Part shown: piece after piece, positions 53,429 to 62,131 of the stretch
Position numbering within the stretch: the stretch's first letter is position 1
Layout of the letters: every line of letters begins with the position of its first letter
NCBI GenBank assembly: GCA_964203275.1
Contig: CAXNMF010000012.1
Coordinates: 49,722-113,721 of the forward strand
Length of the DNA stretch: 64,000 nucleotides
Origin: Ga0077527 sp945862135
GTDB lineage: Bacteria; Pseudomonadota; Gammaproteobacteria; Burkholderiales; SG8-41
Direction of reading: 5' to 3'
Position numbers and translations under genes: made by a program
Notes under the pieces: model-generated
Told to the model about the DNA's origin: nothing
What the model saw: the letters and a program-made list of their open reading frames with translations, nothing else
Databases searched by the model: none

Positions 53429-56400
53429 ATGTCCCGTTTTTTCATAGACCGCCCGATCTTCGCGGTAGTGGTATCGATTTTCATCGTGCTGGCCGGCCTC
53501 GCTGCGATGCGTGTGCTGCCGATCGCGCAATACCCGGAAATCGCGCCTCCGGTGGTCACCGTCCGCGCCGTCTATCCCGGTGCGTCAGCCCAGGTCATCG
53601 AGCAGACCGTCGCCGCGCCACTGGAAAACCAGATCACCGGCGTCGAGCACATGCTCTACATGAGTTCGAACTCGACTTCGAACGGCGTACTCGAAATCCA
53701 GGTCACTTTCGACATCGGCACCGACATCGACACCGCGGCGCTCAACGTCAACAACCGCGTCAAACAGGCCGAACCGCGCCTGCCGCTGGAAGTCCGGCGT
53801 CAGGGCGTCAGCGTCGAAAAAGGTTCTTCATCGTTCCTGCAGGTCATCGCGTTCAGCTCCCCCGACGGCAGCCGCGACGACCTGTTCATCTCGAACTACG
53901 TCACCTTGAATGTGCTTGATGCGCTGAAACGCGTACCGGGCACCACCAATGTACAGATCTTCGGCGCCAAGGACTATGCGATGCGCATCTGGACGCGTCC
54001 GGACCGCCTCGCACAGCTGAAGCTGACACCTGGCGACCTGACGCGCGCACTCAATGAGCAGAACGCACAGTTTGCCGCCGGCAAAATCGGCCAGTCACCG
54101 ACCGGCGGTCCCCAGGAACTGGTTTACACCATCACCACCAAGGGACGGCTGTCGGAACCCGCCGAGTTCGAAAACGTCGTCATCCGCGCCAATCCGGATG
54201 GCTCACTGCTGCGTCTGAAAGATGTGGCGCGCGTGGAGTTGGGCTCCAAGGATTACGACTTTATCGGCCGCGTCAACGGCAAATCAGCGACCCTGGTAGG
54301 CATTTTCCTGCAACCCAATGCCAATGCGCTGGCCACCGCAGATCGTGTAAAAGCGGCCATGGCACCGCTCGCCGAGGCCTACCCGCCGGGATTCACCCAT
54401 AACGTGGTGTACGACACGACTCGATTCGTCGAGGTATCGATCCGCGAGGTGATCTACACGCTGCTGGAAGCAATGGCGCTGGTGTTCCTGGTCGTGTTCC
54501 TGTTCCTGCAGAACTGGCGTGCCACGCTGATTCCCTTCGCCGCCGTTCCGGTATCGCTGATCGGCACCTTTGCCGGCCTGCTGCTGCTCGGTTATTCGAT
54601 CAACACACTGACATTGTTCGGCATGGTGCTGGCCATCGGCATTGTCGTTGACGATGCCATTGTCGTGCTCGAAAACGTCGAACGCATCATGCACGAGGAA
54701 CATCTGCAGGCGCGAGAAGCCGCGGTCAAGGCAATGAAGGAAGTCACCAGCCCGATCATCGCCATCGTGCTGACACTGTGCGCGGTATTCGTGCCGATCG
54801 CCTTCCTCGGCGGACTGACCGGCGAACTCTACCGGCAATTCGCAGTGACCATTTCCATTGCGGTGGTGATCTCCGGCATCGTCGCCCTGACACTGACACC
54901 TTCGCTGTGCGTGCTGATTCTCAAACGCCAGCACGGCACACCGGGCCGTTTCTTCACCTGGTTCAACAACTGGTTCGCGCGCATGACCGGCCGTTATGTT
55001 GACGGTGTCACCTGGATGCTGCGACGCGGCTTAATCGCCCTGCTGCTGTTTGTCGGCATGGTCGCACTGACCTTCGGCCTGTGGCGTGCCACGCCGGGCT
55101 CGCTGGTCCCCGATGAAGACCAGGGCTATTACATCGCCGCAGTGTTCCTGCCCGACGGCGCAACCCTGGAACGCACCGACAAGGTCGTCAATGAAGTGGT
55201 CGAGATCATCAAATCAAATCCGGCCAATGAAACCGCGATCGCCTTCACCGGCCTTGATTTCCTTGGCGGCGGTTTCCGCAACAGCGCGGCGACGATTTTC
55301 GTGACTCAAAAACATTGGGACGAACGTACCGTATCGACCGGACAGCTTGTCGGCGAATTCTTCATGAAAACCGGGCATATCAAGGAAGGCCTCGCGCTGG
55401 CTTTCGGTCCGCCACCGATTTTCGGCCTCGGCAACGCCGGCGGCTTCGAGTTTTACATCCAGAACCGCGGCGAAGGCGGTGCACAGAAACTCTCCGAAGC
55501 CACGCAGCAACTGCTCGCCGCGGTGCAGAAGGATCCGATGTTTGGCCAGGTCAACACGCTGTGGCGCGCCAATGTGCCGCAACTTTATGTTGAAACAGAT
55601 CGCGAGAAAGCCAAGACGCTGGGCGTGCCGATCGACGAGGTTTACGGCGCACTAGCCGCCACCCTGGGCACCGCCTACGTCAACGATTTCAACAAATTCG
55701 GCCGCACCTGGCAGGTGCTCATGTCCGCCGAACCGGCCTACCGCAAACGTCCGGACGACGTTGGCGCGATCTATGTACGTTCGGATCGCGGCGCAATGAT
55801 TCCGCTATCGTCGCTGGCCAAGGTCAACTACTCCTCCGGCCCGGACTCACTCGACCGCTTCAACAACCTGCCGGCGGTGAAGATTTTCGGCTCGGCCAAA
55901 CCCGGATACAGCTCGGGTGAGGCGATTGCCGGCATGGAACGCATCGCCAAGGAGACGCTGCCGCCCGACTTCACCTTCGACTGGGGCGGCGCATCCTTCC
56001 AGGAAAAACGCTCCGGCGGCACCTCGATCATTGCACTGGGACTTGCGGCTTTGATGGTATTCCTGATTCTCGCCGCGCAATACAACCGCTGGTCGCTGCC
56101 GCTGGCCGTCATGCTGGCACTGCCCTTCGGCACTTTCGGCGCGCTGCTGGCGATTTTCATCAACAACCTGCTGCCGATGCCGTTTTATCTGGCGCAGGGT
56201 ATTCCCTGGCTGCAAGGACTGCTGTCACCGCTGTCGCACATTGCACGGCTGAGTAACGACGTATATTTCCAGATCGGCCTGGTCACGCTGCTCGGCCTTG
56301 CCGCAAAAAACGCAATTCTGATCGTTGAATTCGCGGTGATGAAAAAACAGGAAGGGCTGTCCACGGCGGGTGCCGCGATTGAAGCCGCGCGACTGCGCTT

Positions 56401-56710
56401 CCGCCCGATTCTGATGACGTCACTGGCTTTCATCCTCGGCGTGGTGCCACTGGTGATTTCCAGCGGCGCCGGTGCCGGCGCCCGCCACTCCGCAGGTACT
56501 GGTGTGATGGGCGGCATGCTGGCAGCCACCTTCCTCGCGATCTTTTTCATTCCGTGGTTCTACAAACTGATCATCGAACGCAAACTTTCGGATCCGCGCT
56601 CGACCAAGGAAATCGAAGATGAAGTCGCCCATCACCGCGAATTGATGCTGCGTTCGGTGCAGACACCGCATCACACCCCCGTCGGCAAGGGAGATGATGA
56701 TGCGAAATAG
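53429..56710 (+). CDS. RND efflux pump inner-membrane transporter (AcrB/MexB, HAE-1)
   Basis: 1093 residues, about 45 longer than AcrB. FFIDRPIFAVVVSIFIVLAG starts TM1. The proton-relay pair is D408-D409 (GIVVDDAIVVLENVER) and the Lys is in GLAAKNAILIVEFAVMKKQ. The porter domain has QNAQFAAGKIGQ and GGFRNSAATIF. An insertion of some 25 residues (LLPMPFYLAQGIPWLQGLLSP region, before LSNDVYFQIGL) and an acidic/His-rich C-terminal tail explain the extra length. It extrudes hydrophobic drugs or solvents from the periplasm and inner membrane. Confidence 0.95.
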   Translation: MSRFFIDRPIFAVVVSIFIVLAGLAAMRVLPIAQYPEIAPPVVTVRAVYPGASAQVIEQTVAAPLENQITGVEHMLYMSSNSTSNGVLEIQVTFDIGTDIDTAALNVNNRVKQAEPRLPLEVRRQGVSVEKGSSSFLQVIAFSSPDGSRDDLFISNYVTLNVLDALKRVPGTTNVQIFGAKDYAMRIWTRPDRLAQLKLTPGDLTRALNEQNAQFAAGKIGQSPTGGPQELVYTITTKGRLSEPAEFENVVIRANPDGSLLRLKDVARVELGSKDYDFIGRVNGKSATLVGIFLQPNANALATADRVKAAMAPLAEAYPPGFTHNVVYDTTRFVEVSIREVIYTLLEAMALVFLVVFLFLQNWRATLIPFAAVPVSLIGTFAGLLLLGYSINTLTLFGMVLAIGIVVDDAIVVLENVERIMHEEHLQAREAAVKAMKEVTSPIIAIVLTLCAVFVPIAFLGGLTGELYRQFAVTISIAVVISGIVALTLTPSLCVLILKRQHGTPGRFFTWFNNWFARMTGRYVDGVTWMLRRGLIALLLFVGMVALTFGLWRATPGSLVPDEDQGYYIAAVFLPDGATLERTDKVVNEVVEIIKSNPANETAIAFTGLDFLGGGFRNSAATIFVTQKHWDERTVSTGQLVGEFFMKTGHIKEGLALAFGPPPIFGLGNAGGFEFYIQNRGEGGAQKLSEATQQLLAAVQKDPMFGQVNTLWRANVPQLYVETDREKAKTLGVPIDEVYGALAATLGTAYVNDFNKFGRTWQVLMSAEPAYRKRPDDVGAIYVRSDRGAMIPLSSLAKVNYSSGPDSLDRFNNLPAVKIFGSAKPGYSSGEAIAGMERIAKETLPPDFTFDWGGASFQEKRSGGTSIIALGLAALMVFLILAAQYNRWSLPLAVMLALPFGTFGALLAIFINNLLPMPFYLAQGIPWLQGLLSPLSHIARLSNDVYFQIGLVTLLGLAAKNAILIVEFAVMKKQEGLSTAGAAIEAARLRFRPILMTSLAFILGVVPLVISSGAGAGARHSAGTGVMGGMLAATFLAIFFIPWFYKLIIERKLSDPRSTKEIEDEVAHHRELMLRSVQTPHHTPVGKGDDDAK

Positions 56711-58154
56711 GTATATGATTTTATTCGCATTTTCTTCGACCCTCAGCGCCTGCACCATGGCGCCCGACTACCAACGCCCCGAAGCTGAACTGCCGCAGAC
56801 CTGGCAGGCAGCACCGGCGCAGGGACAGAACCTGCCGGCGGATCGCTGGTGGACGCTGTATCAGGACGGCACGCTAAACCTCCTCGTCGAAGAGGCGCTG
56901 ATCTACAACCAGGATCTGGCACTGGCGACCGCACGACTGGATGAAGCCCGCGCACTGGCGCGCGTCGCTGATGCGCAACTGGCTCCCGCCGTTGATGCCG
57001 CGTTCCAGCGTGATCGCACACGCCGCTCGGACAGCACCGCGACACGATTCCCCGGCGCACTGGAAAACAATAACTACCGCGCACAGGTCAATGTTTCCTA
57101 CGAAATCGATCTGTGGGGAAAACTGCGCGAATCCGCCAAAGCCGCGCAGGCCGAACTGCTCGCCACGACGGCTGCACGCGAAACCGTACGCATCGCCCTG
57201 ACTGCCGGCGTTGTGCAGTCCTACTACGCCCTGATCTCGCTGGATTCACAGGTCGATGCAACACGCCGGTCGCTGACGCTCCGCCAGAACGACCTCAAGC
57301 TGCAACGTGTCCGTGCAGACGCCGGCATCATCAATGACTTTTCATTGCGTCAACTGGAAGCCGAAGTGTCTGCAGCCCAGGCACAGTTGCCGGCACTGGA
57401 AAGCCGCCGCACCAGCGAGGAACTCGCACTGGGCGTGCTGCTCGGACGCAGCCCGCGCGCACTGCTGCAGGATCGTGTGCTGCGCAATGCCGGCAATGCC
57501 GCGCCAGCAACACCCGTGATTCCGGCGGACCTGCCTTCGGAACTGCTGCTGCGACGCCCTGACATCGTCACCGCGGAACAACAGCTGATTGCCGCCAACG
57601 CCCGCATCGGCGCGGCACGCGCCTCACTGTTCCCTAGCATCGGTTTGAGCGGCTATCTCGGCAGTGAAAGTGCTGCGCTGTCGAACCTGTTTTCAGGTCC
57701 CGCCGGCATTTGGCAGCTGGGCTTCGGGCTTGCGCAGCCGATTTTCCAGGGCGGCCGTCTCTTCGGCGAAATCGAGGCGGTGGAAGCCCGTCAGCGCCAG
57801 GCGCTGGCGCAATACCAGAAGACGCTGCAAACCGCGTTCCGTGAAACCCACGACGCATTGGTCGGCCAGGTGCGCGCGCGCGAAGCTTTCGATGCGGAAA
57901 ATGCACGGGTGATTGCGCTGACCGAAGCACTGCGGCTGTCGCGCATCCGATTTGTCAACGGACTGACCAGTCAACTGGAAGTGCTGGACGCCGAACGCAA
58001 TCTGCTCAATGCCGAACTGAACCGCGCCGACGCACTGCGTGCCCAGCGCTCCGCAGTGGCCAATGTGGTGAAAGCGCTGGGCGGCGGCTGGACCGGCCTG
58101 CCGGGTGCAGAAACCGCACCGGCACAGGCGCAATCCGCCCCGGCGACGCCATGA
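56700..58154 (+). CDS. RND efflux outer-membrane channel lipoprotein (OprM/NodT family)
   Basis: Three ATGs lie in a row (56694, 56697, 56700); GGGAG upstream best fits the last, giving 484 residues and an 11-base overlap with the pump gene. Lipobox LSAC. Two OEP repeats are visible: WWTLYQDGTLNLLVEEALIYNQDLA and ELLLRRPDIVTAEQQLIAANARIGAARASLFPSIGLSG in blocks, and FVNGLTSQLEVLDAERNLLNAE near the end. It completes the tripartite pump and is followed by a strong terminator. Confidence 0.93.
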   Translation: MRNRYMILFAFSSTLSACTMAPDYQRPEAELPQTWQAAPAQGQNLPADRWWTLYQDGTLNLLVEEALIYNQDLALATARLDEARALARVADAQLAPAVDAAFQRDRTRRSDSTATRFPGALENNNYRAQVNVSYEIDLWGKLRESAKAAQAELLATTAARETVRIALTAGVVQSYYALISLDSQVDATRRSLTLRQNDLKLQRVRADAGIINDFSLRQLEAEVSAAQAQLPALESRRTSEELALGVLLGRSPRALLQDRVLRNAGNAAPATPVIPADLPSELLLRRPDIVTAEQQLIAANARIGAARASLFPSIGLSGYLGSESAALSNLFSGPAGIWQLGFGLAQPIFQGGRLFGEIEAVEARQRQALAQYQKTLQTAFRETHDALVGQVRAREAFDAENARVIALTEALRLSRIRFVNGLTSQLEVLDAERNLLNAELNRADALRAQRSAVANVVKALGGGWTGLPGAETAPAQAQSAPATP

Positions 58155-58265
58155 ACTGCTGCGGCACCAGCCCAAGGCCCTTGATCAGCTTGCCGTAAAC
58201 ATCCGGCCTGATGGATGGACTGCAAGGCGCAGAAAACAAAAAGCCGCGTAAAGTTCACGCGCAAA

Positions 58266-58297
58266 TCAAAAAGCCCCGCTGAAACGGGGCTTTTGAT
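58266..58297. terminator. Bidirectional terminator between efflux operon and nitroreductase gene
   Basis: Stem ATCAAAA(A)GCCCCG / CGGGGCTTTTGAT with loop CTGAAA. T runs occur in either reading direction, so it can serve the efflux operon and the convergent nitroreductase gene. Confidence 0.85.
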
Positions 58298-58316
58298 TGT
58301 TGTCCTCAAGCAGCGC

Positions 58317-58908
58317 TCAATCGACGGACTTGCCCCACTGACTGCTGTAAAAGCGCTCACCAATCGCCTTGCGCCCCCGTGCCTTGAGTTCCTTCTGACG
58401 CGTCTCCTCATCCTCGATGGTCTCGGGCGCCGCCTGATACCCGACCGCGATCATTGCCATCGGCATGAAGTCGTCGGGGATGGCAAATGCCGCGCGCGCT
58501 TTCGCAATGTCGAAACCGCCCATCTGGTGCGCAACCAGTCCCTGCGCCACGGCTTCCAGCGACAGAGACAGTGCAGCCATGCCGGTGTCGTAGTGCGACC
58601 AGCGGTTGGGCTGGCCGTTGTGGTTCAAAGGTCGCGCCCGCACAGGCCAGCAGCAACAGCGGCACGCGGCCCACTGGCATTTTGAAGTTTGACGAGCTTG
58701 ATGCAGCTGCGAATCTGTCGCGCGCTTCAGCATCGAGGAAGCGCCAGGGCTCGGCACCAAAACACGACGGCGCCCAGCGCGCGGCCTCGATCAGGGCGGT
58801 GACCTGCACCGGCGTGACGCTGCGCTGCGCATCGAATGCGCGCGGACTCCAGCGCCGTGAAGACAGGTCGTTGATCGGCACACTGGTTATTGCGTTGCGG
58901 TTCTGCAT
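58317..58908 (-). pseudogene. Nitroreductase family protein, several frameshifts
   Basis: Start ATG 58908 follows GGAGG. The N-terminal third reads SSRRWSPRAFDAQRSVTP and EAARWAPSCFGAEPWRFL, the FMN-binding signature of nitroreductases. The frame then wanders near 58660-58710 (about three one-base losses, the expected QWA-VPLLLLACAG being spread over frames). It changes again near 58628 by one extra base, and continues with NHNGQPNRWSHYDTGMAALSLSLEAVAQGLVAHQMGGFD to the stop at 58317. Repaired length is about 197. Whether it is decayed or misread cannot be decided here. Confidence 0.78.
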
Positions 58909-58944
58909 GTACTCCTCCGTTGATGACAACAAGTTGAACTGGCT

Positions 58945-60564
58945 TCAGACAATTTCACTACCCGTCTCGTCCGAAGCATTGACGGCGATCCAGTGCGTGA
59001 CAAGCGGCGAATCTTCACCCCGGTGAAAAGCGCGCACACGCGCGAACAGCGGCGCGTCATCGGCGGTTCCACGATGATGCTGCCGCATGTGTTCCGCCCA
59101 CGATTCCACGACGAAGGTCTCGACATAACGACCCGGCACATCCGGGTCCTCAAACAGTCCCCAGGATAATGCCCCGTCACGCCGGCGTATCCGCTCCATG
59201 CCCTGAGCCGCAGCGATAAACGCATCGGCATCGTCGAGCGCAATCCGGTATTCAACATGCACTGCGACCGGCCCGCGTTCCGGCGCGATATCGTCATGTC
59301 CGGGTGCGCGCATCAGTACAGCCGGTGCGCTGCGCGCCAGCCCATCCTCGCCCCCCAGCGTCAAACGCCAGGTGAAGAACATGGCAAGCAACGCGCCAGC
59401 CGATGCCGACAACAACGCCGGGGGCACACCCCAGCGCGTCGCCAGCGCGCCCCACAATACCGCGCCACCGGTCATCCCCGCGGCATAAACCATCAGATAG
59501 ACGGAGAGCGCACGCGCCCGCACCCACTGCGGAACCGCGGTCTGGGCACTGACATGCAACGTCGACAACAGCGCGAGCCACGCCGCACCGCAGGCGAACA
59601 CCGCCGGAAACAAAATAAACAGCGTTTTGGCCCAAGCAACACCAACCGTACCCGTCACATAAACAACAGTTGCAACCCGCACCAGCACATCACGGCTGCA
59701 GCGCCTCCGCAAATAAGGCATCACAAGCGCTACAGAAACTGCACCCACACCAATTCCTGCGAGCAACAGACCATAGGTATCCGCACCGCCCCCCGTATCG
59801 CGCGCAACCAGCGGCAACAGCGCCCAGGTTGCCGATGAAAAGACAAAAAACGCCGCGGCCCGCCCCATGACATGTTGCAGCGCCGTGGCCTCGCGGACAT
59901 AACGCACACCGGCACGCAAGGCGCCGGAAAAACGCTCCGCCGGCAGCGTGCTCGGCACAGGTGCCCGCGGCCAGCGCGCCAGAACGACAATGACACCGAT
60001 GAAAGATACCGCATTGAGGATGAACGCCGCCTGTGGTCCGGAAGCGGCAACAACAACGCCCGCCAGCGCCGGACCGACGGCACGCGCCAGATTGATGCCG
60101 AGACTGTTCAGCGCAATTGCCGCCTGCAATTCGCCACGCGGCACAAGCTCGTGCACAGTTGCCGCCCATGCCGGCGTATTCAATGCCGCTCCGCAGGCCA
60201 ACGCAAACGTGAACGCGAGCAATCCCCAGGCATTGACCCAGCCCAGCGCCGTCGTTACCGCCAGCGCCAGCACCACCAGCAGCATCCAGGCCTGCGTGTA
60301 GATCAGGTAGCGGCGCCGGTCAATAATGTCGGCCAGCGCGCCGCCGGGCAGCGCCAGCAGAAAAATCGGCAGGGCGGTGGCCGCCTGCACCAGCGACACC
60401 ATTAGCGGGTTCGGATTCAGCGTGACCATCAGCCAGCCGGCACCGACCTCGTGCACCCAGGTACCGATGTTCGACACCAGCGTGGCAATCCACAACGCGC
60501 GGAACAGCGGCTGGCGCAGCGGCGCCCACGCAGAAGGTGGTGCTTCAGGTTGCTTTTCGGTCAT
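58945..60564 (-). CDS. MFS transporter fused to a C-terminal ABM-like domain
   Basis: 539 residues. The first 410 form a twelve-helix DHA3/EntS-type exporter (PLFRALWIATLVSNIGTWVHEVGAGWLM, then FLLALPGGALADIIDRRRYL with the loop 2-3 motif). The last 110 residues (HVEYRIALDDADAFIAAAQGMERIRRRDGALSWGLFEDPDVPGRYVETFVVESWAEHMRQH in blocks) resemble a dimeric alpha/beta-barrel monooxygenase fold. The fusion is known for one subgroup of this MFS family, but the role of the cytoplasmic domain is not. Located between the nitroreductase and CMD genes, same strand. Confidence 0.87.
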   Translation of the reverse strand: MTEKQPEAPPSAWAPLRQPLFRALWIATLVSNIGTWVHEVGAGWLMVTLNPNPLMVSLVQAATALPIFLLALPGGALADIIDRRRYLIYTQAWMLLVVLALAVTTALGWVNAWGLLAFTFALACGAALNTPAWAATVHELVPRGELQAAIALNSLGINLARAVGPALAGVVVAASGPQAAFILNAVSFIGVIVVLARWPRAPVPSTLPAERFSGALRAGVRYVREATALQHVMGRAAAFFVFSSATWALLPLVARDTGGGADTYGLLLAGIGVGAVSVALVMPYLRRRCSRDVLVRVATVVYVTGTVGVAWAKTLFILFPAVFACGAAWLALLSTLHVSAQTAVPQWVRARALSVYLMVYAAGMTGGAVLWGALATRWGVPPALLSASAGALLAMFFTWRLTLGGEDGLARSAPAVLMRAPGHDDIAPERGPVAVHVEYRIALDDADAFIAAAQGMERIRRRDGALSWGLFEDPDVPGRYVETFVVESWAEHMRQHHRGTADDAPLFARVRAFHRGEDSPLVTHWIAVNASDETGSEIV

Positions 60565-60668
60565 GGGCAGGCATCACGGTAAGCGCGATCATAACCGAGC
60601 ATGCGCCCGCAAGACTCAGCGCCGCTCTCTCCGCGAATTGCCCGTCGCAAAACTTCAGGTAAACAGCA

Positions 60669-61226
60669 TCAGGACTTTTCAGCCATCGCAGCAGCAAGCT
60701 CCCCCTGCTTCGCGGACAGGGTTTTCAGCCAGCGTTGCCCGCCGAATGTAAATCCGATCCAGTAACCAAGCTCAACCAGCTCCGGCTCGGTGAATTCCGC
60801 GCGTAACGAAGCCCACATCGCATCATCGGCCTGATTGGGGTCATACATGATGGCATCCGCGTAACGCAATGCGATTTTCTCTCGCGGGGTGAATTTGGCG
60901 GACTTTTCGTACTGCATCAATTCCGCCATCTTGCTGTTGGCATCCCGCGCGGACCGCGCGGTTCCCTGATTACTTCAATAACCGCATTCGATGGTGAACG
61001 CGACGTAAGCGCGCAGCGTCTCCTTCAAGTCGTGCTCGACAACACCAGCGCCGTTGTCAAACAGCATTTCGCGTGTCAGTGTAAATGAACGCATCACATC
61101 CGGTTGATGCGCGCGAATCGCCTGGTTCTCCGGACCGGGACGTCCTGCAGCAATCGCGTCGTCCAACCAGCCGCGAATCTGTGGATCTGAAACTGTCCGG
61201 GGATCTACGTAACTTAACCGCGCCAT
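60669..61226 (-). CDS. Carboxymuconolactone decarboxylase/AhpD-like protein with in-frame TGA: candidate selenoprotein
   Basis: Start ATG 61226, with GGAGG six bases upstream. The frame is open for 185 residues except for one TGA at 60975-60977 (codon 84). Before it: AIRAHQPDVMRSFTLTREM and AYVAFTIECGY; after it in the same frame: SNQGTARSARDANSKMAEL, KIALRYADAIMYDP and LVELGYWIGFTFGGQRWLKTL. Homologues I recall read CxYC-GNQRS here, so TGA replaces the second Cys of the CxxC redox/peroxidatic pair, giving C81-G-Y-U84. A stem-loop with the right spacing for SECIS follows. The GntR gene lies 50 bases upstream in the same unit. A nonsense mutation is the alternative. Confidence 0.7.
60945..60977 (-). 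promoter_or_regulatory. Candidate bacterial SECIS element in the CMD/AhpD-like gene
   Basis: After the TGA (60975-60977) come 19 bases and then loop GGTCC. The loop is closed by six GC pairs: CCGCGC (60961-60956) with GCGCGG (60950-60945). The E. coli fdhF SECIS, as I recall it, has loop AGGUCU 17-18 bases after UGA. Loop sequence, stem and distance therefore all agree. Confidence 0.6.
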
Positions 61227-61276
61227 CATCTGCCTCCGTTTCAACGTTGTACGTTGTGGTTGAAATTCAAGAATCG

Positions 61277-61987
61277 CTAAGACTGCGCCGCAGCTTTTTC
61301 CGGCAATTCGGAAAGCAGACGCATCAACTCTGCAGCGCCCCGTCTTGCCTCATCCCGTGTTGCGGCTTCCGCTGCAGTCGCGTCGCGCCGGCTGATTGCC
61401 GACCAGATCGTTGTCAGGCCGTTGATCGCTTCCTTTGAACGCCTCGGCGAACGCTGCGGGTGCGTCATGCCGATTGCGCGCCACTGCCTGATCCGTGAAT
61501 GCAGTGTGGCCAGCATCGCGGAAAGCGATGAACTGCCGGCGCCCGTCACCATCAGTTCGTAAAAACGGTTCTTGGCTTGCAGTGCGCGTTCAGCGTCATC
61601 GGACTTGTACGCGACGACCGCTTCGGCCTGCGCTTCGCCCAACAGGCGCAGACTTTCAGCATCGGCTTTCTGTGCGAAGGACCGCGCCGCAAGACCTTCA
61701 AGAACAGCACGGATGTCGTAGAGCTCCTTGATTTCCTCTGCGCTCAATTCACGCACTACAGCACCGCGATTGGGAATCACCGAAATCAGTCCTTCCGACT
61801 CCAGCTGCCGCAGGGCTTCGCGCACCAAGGTACGGGAGACGCCAAGACTGCCTGTCAGCTCCCGCTCAGTAATCCGTTGCCCGGGACGAAACCGGCCATC
61901 AACAATGGCCTGCCGTACGGCGCTCTCTGCCTGCTGGCGTAGCGGTGCTGCGTATTTGGTGATTTCGACTAAAGGTGGCGTAGACAT
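61277..61987 (-). CDS. GntR-family transcriptional regulator (FadR/FCD subfamily)
   Basis: ATG 61987; 236 residues. The winged helix (about 22-75) has RFRPGQRITERELTGSLGVSRTLVREALRQLESEGLISVIPNRGAVV in blocks. The FCD domain follows, with LYDIRAVLEGLAARSFAQ. Immediately upstream are two FadR-type operator copies (62006-62038), so it represses its own promoter. The CMD/AhpD-like gene lies 50 bases downstream and is probably under the same control. The ligand is unknown. Confidence 0.92.
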   Translation of the reverse strand: MSTPPLVEITKYAAPLRQQAESAVRQAIVDGRFRPGQRITERELTGSLGVSRTLVREALRQLESEGLISVIPNRGAVVRELSAEEIKELYDIRAVLEGLAARSFAQKADAESLRLLGEAQAEAVVAYKSDDAERALQAKNRFYELMVTGAGSSSLSAMLATLHSRIRQWRAIGMTHPQRSPRRSKEAINGLTTIWSAISRRDATAAEAATRDEARRGAAELMRLLSELPEKAAAQS

Positions 61988-62005
61988 CAATGCGCTAAAT
62001 CTCTA

Positions 62006-62038
62006 AATATTGTCAGACAATATTACAGTCAGACAATA
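62006..62038. promoter_or_regulatory. Tandem GntR/FadR-type operators
   Basis: AATATTGTC A GACAATATT (62006-62024) is a perfect palindrome containing TTGTCAGACAA, an exact TNGTNNNACNA match. A second copy, CAGTCAGACAAT, follows about 16 bases later at 62027-62036. Both lie just upstream of the GntR start. Confidence 0.8.
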
Positions 62039-62131
62039 CGCGCAATACCTCAATCCGCAGCACTGCGAGCTGCCGCAGAGTCATTATAACTAATTGTATT
62101 TAAACAATATTTTATAGGTTTCCGGGGCTTG

